From Syntrophobacter sp. SbD2 (GTDB lineage Bacteria > Desulfobacterota > Binatia > UBA9968): DNA of 33,853 nt. A model generated the notes under the pieces. The model was not told where the DNA came from, did not search any database, and saw nothing but the letters and a program-made list of their open reading frames with translations. The stretch spans positions 1-33,853 of the forward strand of contig CAMDBU010000057.1 of NCBI GenBank assembly GCA_945889495.1. The letters are read 5' to 3'. The position numbers and the translations under genes were made by a program. This document shows, in pieces, positions 27,817 to 33,853 of the stretch; the first letter of the stretch is position 1; each line of letters opens with the position of its first letter.

Positions 27817-29196
27817 ATGAAACCGCGGGTACTGATTATCGATCGTGACTCTTCGCTCTGCCCCGCGGGCAGCTGCGGAACCTTGTCCGCTCTGTTGCAC
27901 ACGTCGCTGGCGAAAAGCTGCAGCGTGATTGCTGGCGACGCCGATGGGTTGGTGGATCGCGCGGCGGCGCCGAACCTGATTGTGCTGCGCAGCGCGCCGG
28001 TGGATACCGATTCGTCGATTGCGTCGTGTAAAACAAAGTGGCCCAACTCGGCGCTCTTGATCATTGTCTGTTCCTGCCGGGATGCCGACCTTAACATTGC
28101 CGCACTGGGCGATGGCGATGATTTCCTAGTTTGCCCCTTTCATGGCAACGAGCTGTTACAGCGTGCGCGCCGCCTGCTCGCACCGCGGGCCAATCGCACC
28201 GCCAAGCGCGACCACCAAGCCGAGCATGATGTGGTGCATTTCGGCGTGCTGGTGGGCAAAAGCGAGGCATTCTTGCGGGTGGTTCATGACATCCTGCCGC
28301 TCGCCAGGGCCGATGCCACGGTGCTGATTGGCGGCGAAACCGGCACTGGCAAAGAGCTGTTTTCGCGCGCCATTCACTATCAAAGCGGGCGCCAGGGCAA
28401 ACCCTTCATCCCGGTCAACTGCGCGGCGCTGCCGGACCATCTTTTTGAAAACGAGCTGTTCGGACATGCTCGCGGCGCCTATACCGACGCGTCGAGCGCC
28501 GGCAAGGGCCTGGTCGCGGAAGCAGAGGGGGGCACCCTCATGCTCGACGAGATCGATACTTTGAGCCTTGGGGCGCAGGCGAAATTGCTGCGCTTTCTCC
28601 AGGACGGCGAATATCGGCCGCTGGGCGCGGCGCGCGCGCTTACTGCCGATGTGCGGGTCATCGCGTCGACCAATTGCGATTTACTGGATAAGGTGAAGTC
28701 CAGGCAGTTCCGCGAGGACCTTTACTATCGGTTGGGTTCGTTGTCGTTGACGATCCCGCCGCTGCGCGAGCGGATCGAGGATGTGGTCTATCTGGCCAAT
28801 CATTTCGCGGTCGACTTCGCGACCAAGCATGGCCAGGCGCCACGCAGTATTGCCAATGAAGCGTTGCGCCGGCTGTTAGCCTATTCCTGGCCGGGCAATG
28901 TGCGCGAGTTGGAAGGGGTCATGCTCCGAGCCCTGGTGCTGACCAGCTCGGCGAGCCTGCAAGCCGAAGATCTGCGCATTCCCCAAAGCGGCGTGAAGGA
29001 AGAAGTCGCCAATGCCTCGCTGCGACAAGTTAAAAGTCGTCTGGTGCAAACTTTCGAGCGCAATTATTTGATCGGTCTGCTCGCCGAGCATCACGGCAAT
29101 GTCAGTCAAGCGGCCAAGGCCGCGGGCAAACAGCGCCGCACCTTGCAGCGACTGCTAGTGAAATACGCCATCCAGCGAAATTCTTTCGAGCTTTAA
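27817..29196 (+). CDS. Sigma54-dependent transcriptional activator with degenerate receiver domain
   Basis: This 459-aa NtrC-type enhancer-binding protein has a receiver-like domain at residues 3-120. The phospho-acceptor Asp position appears to be Arg58 (NLIVLRSAP) and the conserved Lys of KPF is Cys106 (VCPF), so normal phosphorylation is unlikely. The AAA+ domain has Walker A GGETGTGKE (172-180), the sigma54-contact loop as GAYTDA (220-225, consensus GAFTGA), Walker B LMLDEID (241-247) and SWPGNVREL. The C-terminal Fis-type helix-turn-helix is GNVSQAAKAAGKQRRTLQRL. By position it probably controls the adjacent injection-system genes, as such activators do for some type VI systems. Confidence 0.9.
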   Translation: MKPRVLIIDRDSSLCPAGSCGTLSALLHTSLAKSCSVIAGDADGLVDRAAAPNLIVLRSAPVDTDSSIASCKTKWPNSALLIIVCSCRDADLNIAALGDGDDFLVCPFHGNELLQRARRLLAPRANRTAKRDHQAEHDVVHFGVLVGKSEAFLRVVHDILPLARADATVLIGGETGTGKELFSRAIHYQSGRQGKPFIPVNCAALPDHLFENELFGHARGAYTDASSAGKGLVAEAEGGTLMLDEIDTLSLGAQAKLLRFLQDGEYRPLGAARALTADVRVIASTNCDLLDKVKSRQFREDLYYRLGSLSLTIPPLRERIEDVVYLANHFAVDFATKHGQAPRSIANEALRRLLAYSWPGNVRELEGVMLRALVLTSSASLQAEDLRIPQSGVKEEVANASLRQVKSRLVQTFERNYLIGLLAEHHGNVSQAAKAAGKQRRTLQRLLVKYAIQRNSFEL

Positions 29197-29343
29197 TCGT
29201 TCATCCGGCAGCGGTTCATCTACTCGCGGTCATTCCGACCTGCGGCAAAATAGCTGCGCTTAGGCGCCCGCCGTTGTCGCACTGCTAAGTCGTCGATTGA
29301 TTTAGAATTTGGCTGGATAGTTTCTTTTCCACCTGCGGCTTCT

Positions 29344-29745
29344 ATGTCGCACTTCGATGGGTCACGACGCGGACTCTCGCGACTTACCAATGAATTCTCC
29401 CTGCCGGCTGATGGTATCGCGTTTGCACAGCAAGCTCTCGAGTTCGCGAAAGGCTATATCGTGAAACAGCCGAAACCCGTTGATCCTCAGAGCGAGGTGA
29501 TACGGTTACTCTTGCGCTATTTGATTGCCAACCCCGACGCTAAGGATACCGCGGAAGGCATTTCCGAATGGTGGATACCCAAGCAGCATCGGGAACTCAG
29601 ACCGGAGGCGTTGGAAAAAATTCTTGCGTCTCTGGTTGCCAAAGGCTGGATCATTGAACGTGACGTAAGCCAGCAAGAAAAACTCTATGCGCTCAATCGG
29701 CAAGTGATCGGCGAGATTGAGCGCTATTTGCATGACCGTGACTAA
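29344..29745 (+). CDS. Small protein of unknown function, possible winged-helix fold
   Basis: I do not recognise this 133-aa protein. The sequence from about residue 48 (SEVIRLLLRYLIANPDAKDT) to the end (KILASLVAKGWIIERD, then YALNRQVIGEIERYL) reads like a winged-helix domain with a final helix. No enzymatic motif or membrane segment is present. It lies between the sigma54 activator and the sheath gene on the same strand, so a regulatory or adaptor role for the injection system is plausible. The ATG at 29344 has no ribosome site. A GTG at 29461 has AAAGG 7 nt upstream and would give a 94-aa product that keeps the winged-helix part. Confidence 0.6.
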   Translation: MSHFDGSRRGLSRLTNEFSLPADGIAFAQQALEFAKGYIVKQPKPVDPQSEVIRLLLRYLIANPDAKDTAEGISEWWIPKQHRELRPEALEKILASLVAKGWIIERDVSQQEKLYALNRQVIGEIERYLHDRD

Positions 29746-29765
29746 GAACAACAGCGATGACATGG

Positions 29766-29793
29766 CGCCGCCGCATCGGCGATATTATTTTTC
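29766..29793 (+). terminator. Hairpin with T-rich tail before the sheath gene
   Basis: CGCCG (29766-29770) pairs with CGGCG (29777-29781) around CCGCAT, and a T-rich ATATTATTTTTC follows. It could end the upstream transcript or act as an attenuator for the tail genes. The stem is short, so this is tentative. A strong AGGAGG ribosome site (29803-29808) follows for the sheath. Confidence 0.38.
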
Positions 29794-29815
29794 TAAATAG
29801 TTAGGAGGGTTTTTC

Positions 29816-31324
29816 ATGCCAGCAGCTCTAAGCTATCCGGGTGTTTATATCGAAGAGATACCGAGCGGAGTGCGCACGATCACCGGCGTGGCGACATCGA
29901 TCACGGCGTTTGTCGGACGCACCCTGCGCGGGCCGGTCAACGACCCGCGGCCGGTGTTCAGCTTCGCCGAATTCGACCGCCTCTTCGGTGGCCTGTGGGA
30001 CGCCAGTTCGCTGAGCTTCGCGGTCCAGCACTACTTTCAAAATGGCGGCTCACAGGCGCTGATCGTGCGGGTACACAATGGCGCGCTGACCGCTAGCGTC
30101 AACCTGTCGGATGGCGCAGGCGGCAATTTGGTTTTGGCCGCGGCCAATCCTGGTGCTTGGGGTGATAAGCTCGCGGCCACGGTGGACTACGGCGCGCCGG
30201 CGTTGGCGGCGCAGCTGTTCAATCTGACCATCACCGACACCGGCAGCGGCGCCAAGGAAGTGTTCTTCAATCTCTCCAGCGATCCAGCGAGCCCGCGTTT
30301 CGTCACCCAGGTGCTGGCTCAAGGCAGCGCGCTGGCGGTCGCCACCACGGTTCCGGCGACCCGCCCAGCGGTGGTCGCCAACGCCGACTTCACCATCGGC
30401 GGCACACCGGACGGGGCTGACGTAACTGCTGCCCAGGTCGTTAGCGGCGCCGGTTTAGCGGCCGCCAAGTAAGGTATTTTCGCGCTGGAGAAGGCTGATC
30501 TTTTCAACCTGCTGTGCATTCCGCCCTACAGTCCGAGCGCCGATGTCGCCGCCAATGACTTGGCCAATGCTTTTAGCTATTGCAAAAGCCGCCGGGCGAT
30601 CCTGTTGATCGATCCGCCAGCGGCCACCGACACGGTGACCGAAGCCCAGACCCATATGAGCGCGCTCACCAAGGACGAAAACGCCGCGTTCTTTTTCCCG
30701 CGGCTACTAGCGCCGAACCCACTCAAGGAAAACCAGATCGAAGCATTCTCACCCAGCGGCGCGGTGGCCGGCGTGCTGGCGCGCACCGACGCGGCGCGCG
30801 GCGTGTGGAAGTCGGCGGCCGGTATCGACGCACAATTGGTCGGCGTGGTCGGGCTGGCGGCCAAGCTGACCGACAACGAGAACGGCTTACTCAACCCGTT
30901 GGGCATCAACTGCTTACGCGACTTCCCGGTCTACGGCCGGGTGGTGTGGGGTTCACGCACGCTCAAGGGCGCCGACCAGATGGCGTCGGAATGGAAATAC
31001 CTGGCGGTGCGGCGCACCGCGCTGTTCATTGAAGAAAGCCTCTATCGCGGCACCCAGTGGGTGGTGTTCGAGCCCAACGACGAGCCGCTGTGGGCGCAGA
31101 TTCGGCTCAATCTTGGCGCCTTCATGCACAACCTGTTTCGCCAGGGGGCGTTTCAAGGCCGGTCGCCGCGCGAGGCCTACTTCGTCAAGTGCGACAAGGA
31201 GACCACCACCCAGGACGACATCAATCGAGGGGTGGTCAATATCCTCGTCGGTTTCGCGCCGCTCAAACCGGCGGAATTCGTGGTGATCAAGATTCAGCAG
31301 ATGGCCGGTGAGATCCCAACCTAA
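29816..31324 (+). pseudogene. Contractile tail sheath protein gene interrupted by in-frame TAA
   Basis: One frame runs from the ATG at 29816 to the stop at 31324 (about 502 residues, normal for a sheath), broken only by TAA at codon 219 (30470-30472). The N-terminal half starts YPGVYIEEIPSGVRTITGVAT with TAFVGRTLRGP, a standard phage-tail-sheath opening. After the stop the frame reads GIFALEKADLFNLLCIPP, as in intact sheaths. The C-terminal domain has NPLGINCLRDFPVYGRVVWG and the last strand LKPAEFVVIKIQQ that joins neighbouring subunits. The sheath is the contracting sleeve of the injection machine. Without readthrough only an N-terminal fragment would be made. A base-call error is possible. 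Confidence 0.85.
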
Positions 31325-31336
31325 GGAGAAGCGAAC

Positions 31337-31855
31337 ATGGCAAGTTTCAGCGTCAACACCCAACGTTTCGATCCCTACAAGAATTTTAAATTTCGCGTCA
31401 AGTGGGATGGCCGCTATGTCGCCGGTGTGAGCAAGGTGGGCGCGCTCAAGCGCACCACTGAAGTGGTCGAACACCGCGAGGGCGGCGATCCGAGCAGCTC
31501 TAGGAAGTCGCCCGGACGAACCAAGTTCGAGGCGATCTCCTTGGAGCGCGGCGTCACCCACGATCGCGAATTTGAGAATTGGGCTAACAAAGTCTGGAAC
31601 TTCGGCGCCGGCTTGGGTGCCGAAGTGTCGCTCAAAGACTTTCGCAAGGACATCATCGTCGAGATGTACAACGAGTCCGGCCAGCTCGCCATCGCCTACA
31701 AAGTCTTTCGTTGTTGGGTGTCGGAGTTCCAGGCCCAGCCCGATCTCGATGCCAACGCCAATGCCATCGCGATCCAGTCGATCAAACTGGAAAACGAAGG
31801 CTGGGAGCGCGACCTCGAGGTCGCCGAGCCCACCGAGCCGACCATCAATCCCTGA
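31337..31855 (+). CDS. Tail tube protein (T4 gp19-like)
   Basis: This 172-aa protein of the phage T4 gp19/Hcp-like family forms the rigid inner tube that the sheath drives outward. It shows FDPYKNFKFRVKWDGRYVAGVSKVGAL at the start, then HREGGDPSSSRKSPGRTKFEAISLERGVT, followed by FRCWVSEFQAQPDLDANANAI and a C-terminal IKLENEGWERD. All are typical of extracellular contractile injection systems and Myoviridae tubes. An AAGGAGA ribosome site lies 12 bp after the sheath stop. This is the only tube gene in the window, whereas PVC-type loci usually have more than one. Confidence 0.93.
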   Translation: MASFSVNTQRFDPYKNFKFRVKWDGRYVAGVSKVGALKRTTEVVEHREGGDPSSSRKSPGRTKFEAISLERGVTHDREFENWANKVWNFGAGLGAEVSLKDFRKDIIVEMYNESGQLAIAYKVFRCWVSEFQAQPDLDANANAIAIQSIKLENEGWERDLEVAEPTEPTINP

Positions 31856-31863
31856 TCACGATC

Positions 31864-32592
31864 ATGGATCAATGGTCCGGCGCGGAGATACTCGCCGTTT
31901 GGGAACGCGGCGCGGCACAGGATTGGCCGCGCCGGGGTTTGATTCTCCTGTCTGCCTGGCCGCCGGCCGCCGAGGTGGCGGACCACACGGCGCTCACGGT
32001 GGGCGAGCGGGATGCCTGGTTGTTTCAATTGTGCGGCCGTCTGTTCGGCGCGCGCATGGCTTGTACCGCCGAGTGTCCGGCCTGCGCCGCGTTGTTGCAG
32101 TTCGATCTCGATGCCGGCGATTTCAGCCAGCCGCCGGCTGGCGGCGACGACCTATTTGAGGTGGCGCTGCACGAGCGCTATCGCATTCGTCTGCGGCCAT
32201 TGACCAGCGCTGATTTGCTGGCGGCAGGCCGAGTTGGCGGTATCGCGGCAATGCGCCGGATATTGCTTGAGCGCGCCGTCTGCGAGGTATTTGTCGATGG
32301 CGCTGCGGCCAGTGTCGCTGCGTTACCGGAAGAAATCATCGGCGCCCTCGGCGATCAGTTGGCGCAGCGCGATGGCGCCGAGCTGTTGCTCGATTTGCGC
32401 TGCGCCGCATGCCGCCATGGCTGGAGCCAGCCCTTCGACATTCTGTCGTTTCTCTGGAGTGAGCTCGCGCGCTACGCCAAGCGGCTGCTGCGGGAAGTTC
32501 ATACCTTGGCCTGGGCCTATGGCTGGAGCGAAGGTGATATCCTGGCGATGAGCGCGGTACGCCGCCGGGTCTATCTCGAATGGGTGCAATGA
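31864..32592 (+). CDS. Injection-system baseplate-like protein with two CxxC pairs
   Basis: This 242-aa protein directly after the tube gene has two CxxC pairs, CPAC in TAECPACAALLQFDL and CAAC in DLRCAACRHGWSQPF, that could bind one zinc ion as a ribbon. The conserved C-terminus is LLREVHTLAWAYGWSEGDILAMSAVRRRVYLEWV. This type recurs after tube genes in tail-like loci and resembles T4 baseplate or chaperone proteins; I place it there by context and general resemblance only. The stop overlaps the next start (ATGA). Confidence 0.65.
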   Translation: MDQWSGAEILAVWERGAAQDWPRRGLILLSAWPPAAEVADHTALTVGERDAWLFQLCGRLFGARMACTAECPACAALLQFDLDAGDFSQPPAGGDDLFEVALHERYRIRLRPLTSADLLAAGRVGGIAAMRRILLERAVCEVFVDGAAASVAALPEEIIGALGDQLAQRDGAELLLDLRCAACRHGWSQPFDILSFLWSELARYAKRLLREVHTLAWAYGWSEGDILAMSAVRRRVYLEWVQ

Positions 32593-33263
32593 TGGGAGAT
32601 TTTTTCACCCGGTTGGCCGAACGCTCGCTAGGCTTGGCTACCCAGGTTCGGCCCGACTATCCAGCGGCGTTGGCGCCGCTGGTCGAGGGCGCAGGCTTGG
32701 GCGAAAGTTTTAGCGAGAGCGCGGCGCCAGGGCCGGCGCCGCGGGCACCATCCGAGCTCGCGCCGTCGTCGGCAATAACGGCAGCGGCAGCGGTGACGCC
32801 GCTTGGTGAAGTTAAAACCATGGGCGCGCCAACGCCGCCAGTCGACGCGCAAGATCAAGCTGGCGAGTCGCGGTTCACCGGTGACGCAACCGTAGTCACA
32901 TCCCCATCTGTCGCTGAGCGCCAATTATCTGATGCTCGCAGGGTTTCCCCGCTGTCGCGCCAGGACGCTGCCGTGACCGCAGCGCCGGTTGACGCCAAAA
33001 GTCCGCTGACGGTGGCGCCGGCGCAACGACAAAAAGCCGCGACTGGCGCCGTCGAGGTTCAGTTGCCGTCTTCTAGTCCGTCGCCGCAATGGCGACCGGC
33101 CGTGACGCAACCGCCGCCGACGGTTCTGGTGACCATTGGCCGAGTCGAAGTTCGCGCCGTCACGCCGCCACCAATAGTTCAACAGCGGCCGGCCGAGCGC
33201 CGGGTGAGCGCGCGGTTATCGCTCGAAGATTATTTGCGCCAGCGCAACGAGGGGCGGCGATGA
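32589..33263 (+). CDS. Proline/alanine-rich injection-system-associated protein
   Basis: This 224-aa protein has a short conserved head (MGDFFTRLAERSLGLATQV) and a short conserved tail (RLSLEDYLRQRNEGRR). About 170 residues of Ala/Pro/Ser/Thr-rich sequence lie between and are likely disordered. No enzymatic motif is present. The head-linker-tail layout suggests a tether between two parts of the particle, as small helices at each end could dock separately. It overlaps the genes on both sides by 4 bp, so it is translated with them. Confidence 0.65.
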   Translation: MMGDFFTRLAERSLGLATQVRPDYPAALAPLVEGAGLGESFSESAAPGPAPRAPSELAPSSAITAAAAVTPLGEVKTMGAPTPPVDAQDQAGESRFTGDATVVTSPSVAERQLSDARRVSPLSRQDAAVTAAPVDAKSPLTVAPAQRQKAATGAVEVQLPSSSPSPQWRPAVTQPPPTVLVTIGRVEVRAVTPPPIVQQRPAERRVSARLSLEDYLRQRNEGRR

Positions 33264-33736
33264 GCAATCATCTGGCGATCGCGACAGTCACCGGGGCGCT
33301 GCATACCCAGCTGCTCAACGCCACGGCGTTGGTGCCAGGGGCGACGGTGACCACGGCGCGGCCCAATGGTGGGTTGGCTAATCCGGCGCCGGCGATCAAT
33401 ATTTTTCTCTATCAGGTGACGCCCAACGCCGCCTATCGCAACGCCGATTTGCCCTCCCGGCGCGGCGACGGTCAACTGGCGCAGCGCCCGCAAGTGGCGT
33501 TGACGCTGCATTATCTGCTGAGTTTTCTCGGCGATGAAACGACTCTGGAGCCGCAGCGCTTGCTCGGCGCGGCGCTGCGCCAGCTCCACGCCCATCCGTT
33601 GATCACCGCCCAGGATATCGCCCAGACCATCGCCAATCCGCCCTACGACACTGTACTGCCGGCGTCCAATCTGGCCGATCAAATCGATGTTGTGCGCTTT
33701 TCCCCGCTAGCAGCCCGTGGTGAAAGTCGAGAATGA
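33260..33736 (+). pseudogene. DUF4255 (Pvc16-like) protein, apparently truncated by an insertion sequence
   Basis: This family caps or terminates the tail of PVC-type injection particles. The start NHLAIATVTGALHTQLL, the segment PAINIFLYQVTPNAAYRN and YLLSFLGDETTLEPQRLLGAALRQLHAHP fit the Pvc16 N-terminal domain. The family region LADQIDVVRFSP normally leads into a conserved LSLEELSKLW-type stretch. Here it breaks off after VRFSPL (about 33709) into AARGESRE and a stop. The novel end coincides with the inferred insertion-sequence boundary. The product of 158 aa would lack the conserved C-terminal part. Confidence 0.7.
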
Positions 33737-33853
33737 AGTGGGTAACCGAGGCGATGAGGATCGACAGGAAGAAGAGATCGTGTAGAGTTTATTGCATGGC
33801 GATGGGAAAACGAAAACACGAAGAGCAGAGAGGGATGTGGGTGGCGGTGAGCG
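33707..33853 (+). mobile_element. Left end of an insertion sequence (IS1182-like), cut by window end
   Basis: The DUF4255 homology stops near 33707-33710 (CTAG, a possible boundary or target duplication). Unrelated sequence follows, then a transposase start at 33796/33802. The far end and terminal repeats are not in the window, so the limits and family are provisional. The window ending inside such an element fits an assembly break at a repeat. Confidence 0.55.
33802..33853 (+). CDS. Transposase, N-terminal fragment (IS1182-like)
   Basis: The frame open to the window edge reads GKRKHEEQRGMWVAVS after the initiator Met. This resembles the N-terminus of IS1182-type transposases, which begin with a basic GKRK/GRRK stretch and an MW-A segment. 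Only 17 codons are visible; an ATG 6 bp upstream (33796) is the alternative start. Identification rests on recognising this short stretch. Confidence 0.5.
   Translation, partial: MGKRKHEEQRGMWVAVS

Noticed and set aside
29309-29325. Second sigma54-like site before the small unknown gene
   Set aside because: The spacing is right, but the G of the invariant -12 GC is missing and the implied leader would be only a few bases long without a ribosome site.

Overview
The window looks like a GC-rich chromosome segment from an uncultured, soil- or sediment-type Gram-negative bacterium. An OmpA-family protein, a TPR plus beta-barrel outer-membrane exporter and an ornithine-lipid gene pair point to a diderm. 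The mix of a CO-dehydrogenase-like (Cox) module, NIPSNAP, ornithine cyclodeaminase and solute-binding genes resembles Binatota/Desulfobacterota or Rokubacteria-like genomes. That placement is inference only; no rRNA or other taxonomic marker is present.

Positions 1-8.4 kb hold an aminosugar block: MFS transporter, then promoter, glmU, glmS and a second, paralogous MFS transporter in TAATG-overlapped order. Two reverse-strand units follow: rlmE-galT, and an OmpA-family gene with its own promoter and terminator. Positions 8.4-10.9 kb carry an enoyl-CoA hydratase-family gene and an olsB-olsA ornithine-lipid pair whose olsB is broken by an in-frame TAG. Positions 10.8-14.1 kb (reverse strand) hold coxS-coxM-coxG without the catalytic coxL, and a glutathione-dependent formaldehyde dehydrogenase. 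Positions 14.2-17.3 kb (reverse strand) hold a two-gene exopolysaccharide module: an outer-membrane TPR/beta-barrel exporter and a membrane GT2 synthase. Its likely UDP-GlcNAc precursor is what GlmS and GlmU make.

Positions 17.6-25.7 kb are single metabolic genes: NIPSNAP protein, pyrD, mocA-yqeC (maturation of molybdenum hydroxylases, probably serving Cox-type enzymes), a PTPS-family gene with the PTPS-III glutamate signature, a solute-binding protein divergent from an ornithine cyclodeaminase homologue, a polysaccharide-deacetylase-fold protein with altered active-site residues, and an aldo/keto reductase. Two related long inverted repeats sit in intergenic gaps. Positions 25.8-27.3 kb hold an ECF sigma factor and a zinc-finger anti-sigma factor, followed by tRNA-Gly(CCC).

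From 27.4 kb to the end lies the most unusual region: the beginning of a contractile injection system (phage-tail-like, eCIS/PVC type). An AT-rich leader with a sigma54-type promoter precedes a sigma54 activator with a degenerate receiver domain. Then come a small unknown protein, a tail sheath gene with an in-frame TAA, a tail tube gene, a CxxC baseplate-like protein, a proline/alanine-rich linker protein and a DUF4255 (Pvc16-like) gene. The last gene appears cut by an insertion sequence whose transposase start runs off the window. The locus is therefore either decaying or affected by assembly errors, and its remaining parts (spike, gp25, AAA ATPase, effectors) are not visible here.
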